From: Pseudomonas sp. TH15
GTDB lineage: Bacteria > Pseudomonadota > Gammaproteobacteria > Pseudomonadales > Pseudomonadaceae
Direction of reading: 5' to 3'
Length of the DNA stretch: 64,000 bases
NCBI RefSeq assembly: GCF_016651105.1
Contig: NZ_JAEKEL010000001.1
Coordinates: forward strand, 340,001 to 404,000
Shown here: piece by piece, positions 29,059 through 41,661 of the stretch
How the letters are laid out: every line of letters starts with the position of its first letter
Numbering within the stretch: the stretch's first letter is position 1
Notes under the pieces: generated by a model
What the model saw: only the letters and a program-made list of their open reading frames with translations
The model's database searches: none
What the model was told of the DNA's origin: nothing
Position numbers and translations under genes: made by a program

Positions 29059-31455
29059 TCAGGCCTCAGCCACCGGCACACGCACACTCAGTGTCGTGCC
29101 CTCCCCCGGCTCACTTTCAAGCGACAACTGCCCGCCCATGATCAACACCCGCTCACGCATACCCACCACGCCAAAGGATGTCGGCCGACCTGTAGCGGGA
29201 ACAAATCCTACGCCATCATCGCTGACGGTCAGGCACAACTGGTTGCCGTCCAATGCCAATGTCAGTTCGACAGTATGCGCCTGGGCATGGCGCATGACAT
29301 TGGTCAGTGCTTCCTGAAGAATCCGGAACAAGCCAATCGCCTTGGCATCGCTGAGCACCGGCAGATTCTCCGGCACCTGCACCAGGCACGGGATCTGGGT
29401 GCGAGCCTCAAAACGCCGGGCCTGCCATTCAATGGCCGAGGCGATCCCTGCATCGAGAATCGGTGGCCGCAGCGCCGTGGCCACATCACGCACCAGTTGA
29501 AACAACTGAGCGATCAGCCGCTTCATGCTGTTCAAGCGTTCGTTCAGCCCCGGATCGAGCTGGGCGTAGGCCAGTTCGCACATGGAGGTTTCCAGTTTCA
29601 ACACGGTCAACATCTGGCCCAGTTCGTCGTGAACTTCCCGAGCGATGCGGGCCTTTTCCTCTTCCCGCACGCTCTCCAGATGCGCCGACAACTCACGCAG
29701 TTGCCCACGGGAGCTGGCCAGTTCCAGTTCAATGCGCTTGCTTTCGCTGATGTCCCAGACGATCCCGTCCCAGACATACGCCCCGCCCTCCAGCCGCCGG
29801 GTGATCGCTTTGATCTCGGCCCAGCGCTGTTCACCTGAGCGGGTAAGAATCCGTCCCTGCCAGGACCAGTCGCTGTCGGTGTCCAGCGCGTGATCCTGAG
29901 TCCGGTGATAACTGGCCTTGTCGTCCGGGTGCACCAGGCTGCGCAGGCCTTTATCCCGATGGGCCAGGGTCGCTGGCGAGTAGCCGACCAGGCTCTCGCT
30001 GCCTTCACTGATGTAGGCAAAGTCTATTTGCCCGGTCACCGGCGCCCGCTCCAGACGAAAGACCAATCCGGGAACGTTGGCGGCGATCCCTTGCAACCGC
30101 GCCTCGCTTTCCTGCAACGCGGCCAGCGCCCGACGGCGCTCGGTGACGTCATTGAGGTAGACCACCAAGTACTCGCCGTCGCGAAAACGCAAGAAACTCA
30201 GCGAAACGTCCGCCGGCAAAATGCGGCCGTCGGCCCTTACACAATTGGTTTCGAAACTTTGTGGTGCTTCCTCACTGGCCCGCGCGCTTTTCCACAGGTT
30301 CAGCCAGCGGTCCATGTGCAGGCCGGGTTCGAAGTCGATCAAGGGACGGTCGATGATCCCGCCCGCCGGATAGCCGAGCATCGATTCGGCGGCGCGATTG
30401 GCGTAACGCACGTGGCTGTCCCAGTTGACCCACAGAATGCCGACCGTACTTTGATCAATCGAAAACTGGGTCAACCGAAGGGCTTCTTCACTGGCTTCGC
30501 GCAAAGCGATGTCTTCCCGCGCCGCCAGCAGCCGTTGCTCCAGGCTATGTTGCTGACGTCGCTGCCAAAACACGATGGCCATGCTGCTCAGCAGCAACAC
30601 CGTCAGCAGCAGACAAAGGTTTTGCCAGAACCCCGGGGACTCGGACAACCGCGGGTACTTCGGTTGCAGCCATTGGTTGTGCAGTTGCTCCAGATCCTTG
30701 GCCGGAATCGCCCGCAGCGCGTTTTCGACGATACCGGCCAGCTCCGGCCAGTCCCGGCGCGTGGCCACCCGCAGCAGTTGCGGCAAGCCAATGTCGCCCA
30801 CCACCACCAACCCGGCAAATTCGGGCTCGGCCGACAAGCGCCCCAGTTGCGCCTCATCAATCACCGCGTAAACGGCCTGCTGACTCAACAGCAACTGCAA
30901 CGCCTGGCGCTCGATCGGTACGCCTTGGAGGTTCAGATGCGGATAATTGCCGCGCAGATAATCGGCCGTGGCACTGGGCATGCGCACGGCGACGCGGGTC
31001 TGGCTGTCGAGTTTTTCCAGCTCCACCACGCCGGTGCTCTTCTGGTCACTGACCACCAGTTGCGGCACGCGCATGTACGGATCGGAAAACTGCCAAAGCC
31101 GAAGCCCGCTGGGGGTTTGGGTCAGCCCCGGGGCGATATCGACTTCACCGTCGCGCACCGCCGCTTCCAACTGCTCGACGTCGGGGAAGTTGCGCCAGCT
31201 GAGCTCGACCTTGAGCGACTTGGCCAGCCACTTCATCAATTCGACGTTAACCCCGGACAAACGCTGCAAGCGCCGATCGTATTGCGCATACGGCGCCTGC
31301 AACACCAGCCCGACCCTCAATTCGTTGTGCTGCGCCAACCATTGCTGCTGGGCCGATGACAACTGGGCAACGTGCGCCGGGGACGTGGGCGCCGCCCAAC
31401 TCATCAAGGGAAACCACAAACAGCCGATAACCCACAGGCAGCGAAAACGCATCAT
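29059..31455 (-). CDS. agtS: Sensor histidine kinase AgtS-like, periplasmic SBP-3 plus two PAS domains
   Basis: Membrane sensor of 798 residues: signal peptide, periplasmic solute-binding domain (SBP family 3, about 35-265), one transmembrane helix (about 285-305), two PAS regions (about 330-575), a HisKA_3 dimer/phospho-acceptor segment with the histidine in AREVHDELGQML, and a HATPase domain with DDGVGF and GMRERV. The HisKA_3 type matches the LuxR-type partner AgtR downstream. The start is taken at the first of two ATGs at 31455. Ligand by synteny is 5-aminovalerate or GABA, bound directly by the periplasmic domain. This is inference. Confidence 0.87.
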   Translation of the reverse strand: MMRFRCLWVIGCLWFPLMSWAAPTSPAHVAQLSSAQQQWLAQHNELRVGLVLQAPYAQYDRRLQRLSGVNVELMKWLAKSLKVELSWRNFPDVEQLEAAVRDGEVDIAPGLTQTPSGLRLWQFSDPYMRVPQLVVSDQKSTGVVELEKLDSQTRVAVRMPSATADYLRGNYPHLNLQGVPIERQALQLLLSQQAVYAVIDEAQLGRLSAEPEFAGLVVVGDIGLPQLLRVATRRDWPELAGIVENALRAIPAKDLEQLHNQWLQPKYPRLSESPGFWQNLCLLLTVLLLSSMAIVFWQRRQQHSLEQRLLAAREDIALREASEEALRLTQFSIDQSTVGILWVNWDSHVRYANRAAESMLGYPAGGIIDRPLIDFEPGLHMDRWLNLWKSARASEEAPQSFETNCVRADGRILPADVSLSFLRFRDGEYLVVYLNDVTERRRALAALQESEARLQGIAANVPGLVFRLERAPVTGQIDFAYISEGSESLVGYSPATLAHRDKGLRSLVHPDDKASYHRTQDHALDTDSDWSWQGRILTRSGEQRWAEIKAITRRLEGGAYVWDGIVWDISESKRIELELASSRGQLRELSAHLESVREEEKARIAREVHDELGQMLTVLKLETSMCELAYAQLDPGLNERLNSMKRLIAQLFQLVRDVATALRPPILDAGIASAIEWQARRFEARTQIPCLVQVPENLPVLSDAKAIGLFRILQEALTNVMRHAQAHTVELTLALDGNQLCLTVSDDGVGFVPATGRPTSFGVVGMRERVLIMGGQLSLESEPGEGTTLSVRVPVAEA

Positions 31456-31528
31456 TGAAGTCCCACACACTGACAAATACTGATCAACCCATTAGGCTGC
31501 CGGAATAACTTCTGGCCTGGAATATCCG

Positions 31529-32521
31529 ATGCCCCCTGTCTACCGCCTGGCACTGCCAGCATTGTGCCTGTCGCTGATCCTGCCTTGCGCCTTTTCCGTC
31601 GAGGCCGCCGACCCTGCACCTGCCGCTGCGGGAAAACCCGCCGAAGCAAAACCGGTCGAGCGTCAGCCGCTGCTTGAGCGTAGTCAGGAAGAAGCGACGG
31701 CACTTGAGCGACAACTCCCCGCCCAGGAACAGCAACAACTTCAGGCCGGGGCCGACTCCTTTCTCGCCTTGTGGAAGCCGGCCAATACCGCCGAGCCCAA
31801 AGGCGCGGTGATTATCATCCCCGGCGCTGGCGAAACCGTTGACTGGCCGCAAGTCATTAGCCCTTTGCGTAACAAATTGCCGGATGTCGAGTGGAGCAGC
31901 CTGAGTATCACCTTGCCCGACCTGCAAAGCGATGCCATTGCGCCACGTATCGTCTCAGCAGCGCCCGCGCCCAAAACGGCTGAAGCCGCCAGCAAAGACT
32001 CGACCACCGCCCCGCCTATCGAACAGGCAACCGGTGGCGAAGCGGAGGTTGCAGACAAAGTCATCGCCGAGACCACCGAAGAACAGAGCAAAGCCGACGC
32101 CGAGCGAATCTTCGCCCGCATCGACGCTGCCATCGCTTTCGCAGAACAGCAAAGCGCTCGCCGCATTGTGGTGCTGGGGCACGGCACTGGGGCATATTGG
32201 GCTGCGCGTTACCTGAGTGAGAAGCAGACGGCACAAGTGGAGAAGTTTGTGATGATTGCGGCGCAGACGCCGGTAACAGGCAAGCCTCCACTGGCCGAGG
32301 TGACGCCGACCTTGAAGCTGCCGACCGCCGACCTCTTCTATATGGATAAGCCGCTGGATCGTAGTGCGGCGCTGGAACGCTTGCAGGCCAGCAAACGTTT
32401 GAAGACTTCAGCGTTCAGCCAGGTCTCGCTCAAGGCGTTGCCGGGCAACACCAAGGCTGAGCAAGAACAGCTGTTTCGCCGGGTTCGCGGTTGGTTGAAT
32501 CCACAGCCTTTGGCGAACTGA
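31529..32521 (+). CDS. DUF3530 family protein (alpha/beta-hydrolase-like, exported)
   Basis: Function unknown. 330 residues with a signal peptide (about 1-26, ending VEA), a charged Ala/Glu/Pro-rich stretch, then a DUF3530 domain resembling an alpha/beta hydrolase. KGAVIIIPGAGETVDWP marks the first strand and oxyanion region. The nucleophile-elbow position reads VVLGHGTGAYWAARYL, with Thr rather than Ser in GHGTG, so classical hydrolase activity is doubtful. An Ala/Thr/Glu-rich insert (about 145-190) interrupts the domain. It is divergent from agtS. Confidence 0.82.
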   Translation: MPPVYRLALPALCLSLILPCAFSVEAADPAPAAAGKPAEAKPVERQPLLERSQEEATALERQLPAQEQQQLQAGADSFLALWKPANTAEPKGAVIIIPGAGETVDWPQVISPLRNKLPDVEWSSLSITLPDLQSDAIAPRIVSAAPAPKTAEAASKDSTTAPPIEQATGGEAEVADKVIAETTEEQSKADAERIFARIDAAIAFAEQQSARRIVVLGHGTGAYWAARYLSEKQTAQVEKFVMIAAQTPVTGKPPLAEVTPTLKLPTADLFYMDKPLDRSAALERLQASKRLKTSAFSQVSLKALPGNTKAEQEQLFRRVRGWLNPQPLAN

Positions 32522-32538
32522 TAGACCGCGTCGCCCCA

Positions 32539-32620
32539 TTCGCGAGCAAGCCCGCTCCCACTCTAGACCGCGTTCATACAAACAACGCCGATCAAATGTG
32601 GGAGCGGGCTTGCTCGCGAA
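32539..32620. repeat. REP doublet between the DUF3530 gene and djlA
   Basis: TTCGCGAGCAAGCCCGCTCC and its inverse around a 43-base spacer, between convergent genes. Confidence 0.88.
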
Positions 32621-32652
32621 GGCGGCATCACTGACAACACAAATATGTGCTG

Positions 32653-33417
32653 CTAGCGAAAATCCCGCCGCTCCTTGATCAACGTATAGGCATTGTGCAA
32701 TTCGCGCGTCTTGTCCGTTGCCTCGCGCACCTGCAACGCCGTCGCCCCGGTTCCGGCAATCTTGTCCGGATGATGACGACTGAGCAGACGCCGATAAGCC
32801 CGCTTGATCTGCGCCGGCTCACTGGTCGCCGAAACCCCCAGTAGCCGTAAAGCCTCCTGATAAGTCACAGCGTTGCTGAGCTGGCGTTTCTGCGGCTCAT
32901 AGTCATGGGCCAATGCCAGTACTTGCTGCGGCGTCCAGCCCAACCATTTGCCCCACTGCGCAAGCAACTCTCGCTCACTGGTACCCGCACGACCATCGGC
33001 CCAAACCATCCGCCAACAGGCGCGCAAAACGCCTTCAGCGGCATGGGGCTGGGCACTCAAGCGCCGCAAATACCCCCGCAACCGGTCATGCCCCGATTTA
33101 CCGCGATTGAACGCGGCAATCGCACGGCGTTGCGCCGATTCAGTCATGTCCAGCGAGCGCATCTCCTGACGCGCCTGCTGGATGTGGCCGTCGACCACGC
33201 GCCCGTCGATCTTGGCCAACCGACCGAGCAACACAAACAGCAGTTCATCGTTGCGCAACACCGGACGACCGCCGAGTTTTTCCCGCAAATGCCCCCAGCT
33301 CTGCAAGTGCATGCGCCGGTCCAGCGCCTGTCCCAACAAGGCGCCGAGCATGGCCCCCGGAATGCTGGCTATGGCAAAGCCCGCTCCGGCTCCGATCAGA
33401 GTCCCTGGCCACAACAT
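32653..33417 (-). CDS. djlA: Co-chaperone DjlA (TerB and J domains)
   Basis: Membrane-anchored DnaK co-chaperone, 254 residues. A glycine/alanine-rich N-terminal helix (GAGAGFAIASIPGAMLGALLG) anchors it. A TerB-like helical domain spans about 50-170, and a C-terminal J domain carries the HPD motif in LLSRHHPDKIAGTG. Length and architecture fit DjlA. It starts 1 base after the murU stop, so amgK-murU-djlA form one operon. Confidence 0.9.
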   Translation of the reverse strand: MLWPGTLIGAGAGFAIASIPGAMLGALLGQALDRRMHLQSWGHLREKLGGRPVLRNDELLFVLLGRLAKIDGRVVDGHIQQARQEMRSLDMTESAQRRAIAAFNRGKSGHDRLRGYLRRLSAQPHAAEGVLRACWRMVWADGRAGTSERELLAQWGKWLGWTPQQVLALAHDYEPQKRQLSNAVTYQEALRLLGVSATSEPAQIKRAYRRLLSRHHPDKIAGTGATALQVREATDKTRELHNAYTLIKERRDFR

Positions 33418-33418
33418 G

Positions 33419-35106
<1,688 letters not shown>

Positions 35107-35236
35107 TACAAGGGTCTCCGACGGCGCTAGCCGTCAAGCGGGTCATGCTTTATTATCCAGCATCTTTTTCAGACCATCGAGAGGCGTGCGGCCCACACCG
35201 CGGGCAGATGGCACGCAGGAAGCCCGGACTAATAAG

Positions 35237-38059
35237 ATGGCATTGAAATCCCCCGCGTTTCGTAAAAAATTTCCGTTGTTGGTTACCGGCAGTTTGCTGG
35301 CCCTGCAACCCCTAGCCACTTCCTACGTGGTCGCCGCGGAACAGTATGACTGCTCAGTCTCTGCTTCGGGTGCCTGGAACTGTGCGCCAAAGTCGCCGGT
35401 AGCAGCATTGCCGCCGCGGCCCGTCCATGACGGCAGCGCAGTCACCGCCACGGGCGAAGCCCCGGCTGAGACCAGTTCCGGCAACGTCGCCCAAGACACC
35501 GGCACCAAGCCGATGCTGGTGACCGAAGCCAAGGGCCGTGGCCTGAAGTCCCGTAGCGCAGACTACAGTCACCTCGACTGGGTTCCGCGTGAGAACCTCA
35601 CTGCTGCGCAGTTGGCCGAAACCGGTCCTTACTGCTCTGGTTCCTATATCGAACCAATTCGTCCTGGCATGAATGACAAGACGAATAAAAGTGACGCACC
35701 GACCTTTATCGGCGCCAAGGCTTCTCGCTATAACACCGAAAGTCAGGTCGGTACGCTGGCCGGTGACGTGGTATTGCGTCAGGGCAGCATGCAGGCCGAA
35801 GCCGACGAAGCCAGCCTGTACCAGGCCGAGAGTCGTGGCGAACTGAACGGCAACGTCCGCGTTCGCGACAACGGCGCACTGATCGTGGGCGACCACGCCG
35901 AAGTTCAGCTCGACACCGGTGAAGCCAAGGTCGATAACGCCGAATACGTGATGCACAAATCCCGTATCCGCGGTAACGCGCTTTACGCCAAACGTGCCGA
36001 GAACGCGATCATCCGCCTCAAGGATGGTACGTACACCACGTGCGAGCCGAACAGCAACGCCTGGCAGCTCAAGGGCAACAACATCACCTTGAACCCGGCC
36101 ACCGGTTTCGGTACCGCGACCAACGTGACGCTGCGGGTCAAGGACATTCCTGTCCTGTACACGCCGTACATCTACTTCCCGATCGACAATCGTCGCCAGT
36201 CAGGTTTCCTGCCGCCGACCATCGGCACCGGCACCGATACCGGCTTCATGTTGGTCACGCCGTACTACTTCAACCTGGCACCGAACTACGATGCCACGTT
36301 GTACCCGCGCTACATGAGCAAGCGCGGCATGTTGATGGAAGGCGAATTCCGTTACCTGACCAAGTCCAGCGAAGGTCAGTTCGGCGCCGCGTACCTCAAC
36401 GACGAAGACACCGAGCGCAGCAAGCAGTCCGATTACGAAAAAACCCGCTACATGTACAACTGGCAGCACAAGGGTGGTCTCGACTCGCGCACTTATACGC
36501 AGGTCGACTACACCAAGATCAGCGATCCGTATTACTTCCAGGATCTGCAGACTGACCAGATTGGCGTGAAAAGCGCGGATTACGTGAATCAGCAGGCTTC
36601 CATTTCGTACCGTGGCGACAACTACACGGCACGTTTGAATGCTCAGGCTTATCAGCTGGCGACCGTTTCGAACATCACGCCGTATGATCGTTTGCCACAG
36701 ATCACCTTCGACGGTGCGCTGCCTTATCACCCAGAAGGTTTGAATTTCTCGTATAACACCGAACTCGTGCGGTTCGACCGTGATCTGCAAAACGGCAACT
36801 TCTCCGATGAAAACGGGAACATTACTCCACGCCTGGATAACAACGTTCAAGGGCTGGCTCGCGCCACCGGCGATCGTCTAAACCTGGCACCAGCCGTTAG
36901 CCTGCCGCTGAACTGGACTTATGGCTTCCTGAAGCCAACGCTCAAGTATCAATACACTCAGTACCAGCTGGATCTGGACGGTACAGGTAAAGACCAGATC
37001 GTCGCTCAACAGGCAGCAGCCGCAACGGCCGGAACCGAGTACATCGGCGGTAAGTTCGGCAGCAACCAGAACCGTGGGGTGCCAATTGCGAGCATCGACA
37101 GCGGCCTGTACTTCGATCGTAATACCCAGTGGTTCGGCAAGAACTATCGCCAGACCCTCGAACCGCGCCTGTACTACCTCTATGTTCCTGAGGTCAATCA
37201 GGAAGACATCCCGGTATTCGACACCAGCGAAAACACCTTCAACTACGCGTCGCTGTTCCGCGACAACCGTTTCTCCGGCTCCGACCGTGTTGGCGACGAG
37301 AACAAACTGTCGCTGGGCGTGACCAACCGCTGGATCGAAGACAACGGTTTTGAGCGTCAACGCGTCAGCGTTGGTCAAGCCGTCTACTTCAAGGACCGCG
37401 AAGTCCAGTTACCGGGTATCGACCCGAAAACCCGTCAGGACGCGCACTCCAACGTTTCGCCTTATGCGCTGGAATACGAATATCGCTGGAACCGCGATTG
37501 GCGCACCACGGCCGATTACAACTGGGACCCGGACAGCCGCAGTCCTCGTTCGGGCAGTGCGATGTTCCACTACCAGCCTGAAGACAACCCGAACAAGATC
37601 ATCAACGCTGGTTATCGCTATCGCAATGACCAGGTCCGTTTCGACCAGACTACCGGTAAATGGACAGTGGGCGGCGGTGACTACGGCACTCCAGGCCAAC
37701 CTGGCTACGTGAAGGACTACTACAAGATCAAACAGCACGACTTCTCGGTGATGTGGCCGATCGTGCCGCAATGGAACGCCATCAGCCGTTGGCAGTACGA
37801 CTACAACCGCAACCGTACCCTGGAAGCCTTCGGTGGTTTCGAGTACGACAACTGCTGCTGGAAACTGCGCCTGATCAACCGTTACTGGGTTTCCTATGAC
37901 GAGTTCAGTCAAGAAGCCCCGCAAAACGAAAAAGGCGACCATGGCGTCTTCCTCCAAATTGTTCTGAAGGGACTCGGCGGCCTCACCGGCGCCAAAGTAG
38001 AGAGCTTCCTCGACAAAGGCATTCAAGGTTATCGTGAACGTGAAGACCAAGCTTTCTGA
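35237..38059 (+). CDS. lptD: LPS-assembly protein LptD
   Basis: Outer-membrane beta-barrel that inserts lipopolysaccharide into the outer leaflet, with LptE as plug. 940 residues. A signal peptide ends VVAAEQ at about residue 34; the long N-terminal region before the OstA-like jellyroll is typical of Pseudomonas. The jellyroll repeats (about 150-260) and a large barrel follow, ending in phenylalanine. Cysteines near the N terminus and CCW near the C terminus could form the inter-domain disulfides. The start is the ATG at 35237; the frame opens earlier but overlaps amgK on the other strand. Confidence 0.96.
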   Translation: MALKSPAFRKKFPLLVTGSLLALQPLATSYVVAAEQYDCSVSASGAWNCAPKSPVAALPPRPVHDGSAVTATGEAPAETSSGNVAQDTGTKPMLVTEAKGRGLKSRSADYSHLDWVPRENLTAAQLAETGPYCSGSYIEPIRPGMNDKTNKSDAPTFIGAKASRYNTESQVGTLAGDVVLRQGSMQAEADEASLYQAESRGELNGNVRVRDNGALIVGDHAEVQLDTGEAKVDNAEYVMHKSRIRGNALYAKRAENAIIRLKDGTYTTCEPNSNAWQLKGNNITLNPATGFGTATNVTLRVKDIPVLYTPYIYFPIDNRRQSGFLPPTIGTGTDTGFMLVTPYYFNLAPNYDATLYPRYMSKRGMLMEGEFRYLTKSSEGQFGAAYLNDEDTERSKQSDYEKTRYMYNWQHKGGLDSRTYTQVDYTKISDPYYFQDLQTDQIGVKSADYVNQQASISYRGDNYTARLNAQAYQLATVSNITPYDRLPQITFDGALPYHPEGLNFSYNTELVRFDRDLQNGNFSDENGNITPRLDNNVQGLARATGDRLNLAPAVSLPLNWTYGFLKPTLKYQYTQYQLDLDGTGKDQIVAQQAAAATAGTEYIGGKFGSNQNRGVPIASIDSGLYFDRNTQWFGKNYRQTLEPRLYYLYVPEVNQEDIPVFDTSENTFNYASLFRDNRFSGSDRVGDENKLSLGVTNRWIEDNGFERQRVSVGQAVYFKDREVQLPGIDPKTRQDAHSNVSPYALEYEYRWNRDWRTTADYNWDPDSRSPRSGSAMFHYQPEDNPNKIINAGYRYRNDQVRFDQTTGKWTVGGGDYGTPGQPGYVKDYYKIKQHDFSVMWPIVPQWNAISRWQYDYNRNRTLEAFGGFEYDNCCWKLRLINRYWVSYDEFSQEAPQNEKGDHGVFLQIVLKGLGGLTGAKVESFLDKGIQGYREREDQAF

Positions 38060-39356
38060 TTGTCTGCGCCCGCTGATGCTGGGCGCGCTGTTCCTGGGTA
38101 CCGCAGCTAACGCTGCGGTGCAGTCCATCGATAAAGTGGTGGCCATCGTCGACAACGACGTGGTCATGCAGAGCCAACTGGACCAACGCGTCCACGAAGT
38201 TCAGCAAACCATCGCCAAACGCGGCGCTGCCGTACCGCCGACCAGCGTGCTGGACCAGCAGGTACTGGAGCGCCTGATCGTCGAAAACCTGCAATTGCAG
38301 ATCGGCGACCGTTCCGGCATCCGCATTACCGATGAAGAGCTGAACCAGGCCGTCGGCACTATTGCCCAGCGCAATAACATGTCGCTCGAGCAATTCCGCG
38401 CTGCTCTGGCTCACGACGGTCTGTCTTATGACGACGCCCGTGACCAGATTCGCCGTGAAATGATCATCAGCCGTGTGCGCCAGCGTCGTGTGGCCGAGCG
38501 CATCCAGGTGTCCGAGCAGGAAGTGAAGAACTTCCTCGCCTCCGACCTGGGCAAAATGCAGCTGTCCGAAGAGTTCCACCTGGCCAACATCCTGATTCCT
38601 ACGCCGGAAAGCGCCAACTCCGACGCCATTCAGAATGCTGCCAAACAAGCGGACGCGGTTTACCAGCAACTCAAGCAAGGCGCTGACTTCGGTCAGTTGG
38701 CTATCGCCAAATCCGCCAGCGAAACCGCACTGGAAGGCGGCGACATGGGCTGGCGTAAAGCCGCTCAATTGCCACCTCCGTTCGATCGCATGCTGAGCAC
38801 CATGGCCATCGGCGACGTGACCCAGCCAATGCGTACTCCCGGCGGCTTCATTATTTTGAAGATCCTCGAGAAACGTGGCGGCGAGACCCAGATGCGCGAC
38901 GAAGTGCATGTGCGTCACATCCTGGTCAAACCGAGCCCGATTCGCGACGAAGAAAAAACCAAGGCGCTGGTTCAGTCGCTCTACACCCGTATCGAAGCGG
39001 GCGAAGACTTTGCCGAACTGGCGAAAAGCTACTCGGAAGATCCGGGTTCCGCCCTCAACGGCGGCGACATGAACTGGATCGACCCGAACGCCGTGGTTCC
39101 TGAATTCCGCGAAGTGATGGCCAAGTCCCCGCAAGGTCAGCTGTCCAAGCCGTTCAAGACTCAATATGGCTGGCACATTCTGGAAGTCCTTGGCCGTCGC
39201 GCCACAGACAGCACTGCCCAGGCCCGCGAACAGCAAGCGATGACCGTACTGCGTAACCGCAAATACGACGAAGAGCTACAAACCTGGCTGCGTCAGATCC
39301 GTGACGAAGCGTACGTAGAGATCAAACTCCCTGGTGCAGACCAGGCAGCGCAGTGA
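38034..39356 (+). CDS. surA: Periplasmic chaperone/prolyl isomerase SurA
   Basis: Escorts unfolded outer-membrane proteins, LptD among them, to the Bam complex. 440 residues with a signal peptide (ending ANAA), a SurA N-terminal chaperone domain, and two parvulin PPIase domains (about 175-275 and 285-385) seen as [13 protein letters not shown] and [13 protein letters not shown]. The GTG at 38034 overlaps the lptD end by 26 bases and has AAGG five to six bases upstream. A second GTG two codons on is possible. Confidence 0.94.
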   Translation: MNVKTKLSDCLRPLMLGALFLGTAANAAVQSIDKVVAIVDNDVVMQSQLDQRVHEVQQTIAKRGAAVPPTSVLDQQVLERLIVENLQLQIGDRSGIRITDEELNQAVGTIAQRNNMSLEQFRAALAHDGLSYDDARDQIRREMIISRVRQRRVAERIQVSEQEVKNFLASDLGKMQLSEEFHLANILIPTPESANSDAIQNAAKQADAVYQQLKQGADFGQLAIAKSASETALEGGDMGWRKAAQLPPPFDRMLSTMAIGDVTQPMRTPGGFIILKILEKRGGETQMRDEVHVRHILVKPSPIRDEEKTKALVQSLYTRIEAGEDFAELAKSYSEDPGSALNGGDMNWIDPNAVVPEFREVMAKSPQGQLSKPFKTQYGWHILEVLGRRATDSTAQAREQQAMTVLRNRKYDEELQTWLRQIRDEAYVEIKLPGADQAAQ

Positions 39357-40342
39357 AACCCAAGCGTTTCGCGCTGACCCCCGGCGAGCCGGCCGGCATA
39401 GGTCCTGACCTGTGCCTGCTGCTTGCCTCGCAAGCCCAGCCACACCCCCTGATTGCCATTACCAGCCGCGACCTGCTCATCGAGCGGGCCGCGCAGCTGG
39501 GCGTGGCCGTCGACCTGCTGCCGGTCACACCGGATAACTGGCCGGACGTTCCTGCTCCGGCCAACAGCTTGTATGTCTGGGATACACCGCTCAACGCCAA
39601 GGTCACCGCCGGGCAACTGGACAAAGCCAATGCCGCTTTCGTCCTGGAAACCCTGACGCGCGCAGGCCAAGGCTGCATGGACGGGCATTTCGCCGGGATG
39701 ATCACAGCGCCGGTGCACAAGGGCGTGATCAATGAATCCGGGATCGCCTTTTCCGGGCATACGGAATTTCTCGCCGACCTAACCCATACCGCACAAGTGG
39801 TGATGATGCTCGCTACACGCGGATTGCGCGTGGCGCTGGTCACCACTCACCTGCCGCTTCGCGAGATTGCCGACGCAATCACCCCGGAGCGCCTGGAGCG
39901 GGTTACGCGGATTCTGCACGCCGACCTGCAAGAAAAATTCGGCATCGCCCAGCCACGCATCCTGGTGTGTGGGCTCAACCCCCACGCCGGTGAAGGCGGA
40001 CATCTGGGCCATGAAGAAATCGACATCATCGAACCCACATTAGAGCGCCTGCGCGGCGAGGGCATGGACCTTCGCGGCCCCCTGCCCGCCGACACTCTGT
40101 TTACCCCCAAATATCTGGAGCACTGCGACGCAGTGCTGGCGATGTACCACGACCAGGGCCTGCCGGTGCTGAAGTACAAAGGCTTCGGCGCGGCAGTCAA
40201 CGTGACCCTCGGTTTGCCGATCATCCGCACATCGGTGGACCACGGCACTGCCCTGGACCTGGCCGGTAGCGGAAAAATCGACACCGGCAGCCTGCAAGTC
40301 GCCCTGGAAACCGCCTACCAGATGGCCGAGACCCGTTTATGA
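39353..40342 (+). CDS. pdxA: 4-hydroxythreonine-4-phosphate dehydrogenase, GTG start
   Basis: Metal-dependent NAD(P) oxidation step of the DXP-dependent pyridoxal phosphate pathway. 329 residues starting [19 protein letters not shown] at a GTG that overlaps the surA stop (GTGA). Metal ligands are in [18 protein letters not shown], and [14 protein letters not shown]. The surA-pdxA-rsmA overlap order is common in gamma-proteobacteria. Confidence 0.96.
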   Translation: MKPKRFALTPGEPAGIGPDLCLLLASQAQPHPLIAITSRDLLIERAAQLGVAVDLLPVTPDNWPDVPAPANSLYVWDTPLNAKVTAGQLDKANAAFVLETLTRAGQGCMDGHFAGMITAPVHKGVINESGIAFSGHTEFLADLTHTAQVVMMLATRGLRVALVTTHLPLREIADAITPERLERVTRILHADLQEKFGIAQPRILVCGLNPHAGEGGHLGHEEIDIIEPTLERLRGEGMDLRGPLPADTLFTPKYLEHCDAVLAMYHDQGLPVLKYKGFGAAVNVTLGLPIIRTSVDHGTALDLAGSGKIDTGSLQVALETAYQMAETRL

Positions 40343-41157
40343 CCGAGCACTACCAACACAAGGCGCGCAAACGCTTTGGCCAGAACTTCCTGCACGATGC
40401 CGGCGTTATCGATCGCATCCTGCGCGCCATCCGCGCCAAGCCTGAAGACCGCCTGCTGGAAATCGGCCCGGGCCAAGGCGCACTGACACAAGGCCTGCTC
40501 AACAGCGGCGCACAGTTGGACGTGGTGGAGTTGGACAAGGACCTGATCCCGATCCTCAACCAGCAATTCGCTGGCATGAGCAACTTCAACCTGCACCAGG
40601 GCGACGCGCTGAAGTTCGACTTCAACAGCCTGAACGCCGCGCCGAACAGCCTGCGTGTGGTCGGCAACCTGCCGTACAACATCTCTACGCCGCTGATTTT
40701 TCACCTGCTGAACAACGCCGGCATCATTCGCGACATGCACTTCATGCTGCAAAAGGAAGTGGTCGAGCGTCTGGCAGCAGGCCCTGGCGGTGGTGACTGG
40801 GGTCGCCTGTCGATCATGGTTCAGTACCACTGCCGGGTTGAGCATCTGTTCAACGTTGGCCCGGGTGCGTTCAATCCGCCGCCGAAAGTCGACTCGGCCA
40901 TCGTACGCCTGGTGCCTCACGCGGTACTGCCGCACCCGGCCAAGGATCACAAGCTGCTGGAGCGCGTCGTGCGCGAAGCCTTCAACCAGCGCCGCAAGAC
41001 CCTGCGCAACACCCTCAAGTTGCTGCTGAGCAATGACGAGATCGAAGCCGCCGGTGTCGATGGCAGCCTGCGTCCCGAGCAACTCGACCTGGCCGCCTTC
41101 GTGCGCCTGGCCGACAAGCTCAGCGAACAAGTCCTACAGGCGCCCGCCGCCGACTAA
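40339..41157 (+). CDS. rsmA: 16S rRNA dimethyladenosine transferase RsmA (KsgA)
   Basis: Dimethylates two adjacent adenosines (A1518/A1519) in the 3' hairpin of 16S rRNA. 272 residues with N-terminal [15 protein letters not shown]-binding [10 protein letters not shown] and the catalytic NLPYNIST. The start overlaps pdxA (ATGA). This RsmA is the methyltransferase, not the CsrA-type regulator of the same name. Confidence 0.96.
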   Translation: MTEHYQHKARKRFGQNFLHDAGVIDRILRAIRAKPEDRLLEIGPGQGALTQGLLNSGAQLDVVELDKDLIPILNQQFAGMSNFNLHQGDALKFDFNSLNAAPNSLRVVGNLPYNISTPLIFHLLNNAGIIRDMHFMLQKEVVERLAAGPGGGDWGRLSIMVQYHCRVEHLFNVGPGAFNPPPKVDSAIVRLVPHAVLPHPAKDHKLLERVVREAFNQRRKTLRNTLKLLLSNDEIEAAGVDGSLRPEQLDLAAFVRLADKLSEQVLQAPAAD

Positions 41158-41185
41158 CAGGCGATGAGCGTTATCGGGTAGGACG

Positions 41186-41205
41186 CCAGACGCGATGTCT
41201 GGTTT
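41186..41205 (+). terminator. Weak hairpin after rsmA
   Basis: CCAGAC-GCGAT-GTCTGG followed by TTT, between rsmA and apaG. It is short, so it may only lower read-through. Confidence 0.4.
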
Positions 41206-41280
41206 ACTACCCGGTACTTGGCCTAGACTGAATCCCATCAGCTACGCCCCGCGTCCCGCTTCGTTTTTAAGGCCTCTTGC

Positions 41281-41661
41281 ATGTCCGATCCTCGTTATCA
41301 GGTCAACGTCAGCGTCGTCACTCGCTATCTGGCAGAACAATCGCAACCCGAGCACGAACGCTTTGCCTTCGCCTACACCATCACGGTGCAGAACAATGGC
41401 GAGCTCGCGGCCAAGCTGCTGTCGCGGCACTGGGTCATTACCGATGGCGACGGGCATGTCGAAGAGGTTCGCGGTGCAGGCGTTGTAGGCCAGCAGCCGT
41501 TGATCGGTCCGGGCAACAGCCACACTTACAGCAGCGGCACCGTCATGACCTCCAAGGTCGGCACCATGCAAGGCACCTACCAGATGCTCGCCGACGACGG
41601 TAAGCACTTCGATGCCGTGATCGCGCCGTTCCGCCTCGCGGTGCCCGGAGCCCTGCACTGA
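41281..41661 (+). CDS. apaG: ApaG (Co2+/Mg2+ efflux protein family, DUF525)
   Basis: 126-residue fibronectin-III-like fold protein, typical length. [12 protein letters not shown] and the GxGxxG-like [16 protein letters not shown] are conserved. The biochemical role is not settled; it is often linked to divalent cation tolerance. Its stop overlaps the apaH start (TGATG), so the two are coupled. Confidence 0.93.
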   Translation: MSDPRYQVNVSVVTRYLAEQSQPEHERFAFAYTITVQNNGELAAKLLSRHWVITDGDGHVEEVRGAGVVGQQPLIGPGNSHTYSSGTVMTSKVGTMQGTYQMLADDGKHFDAVIAPFRLAVPGALH

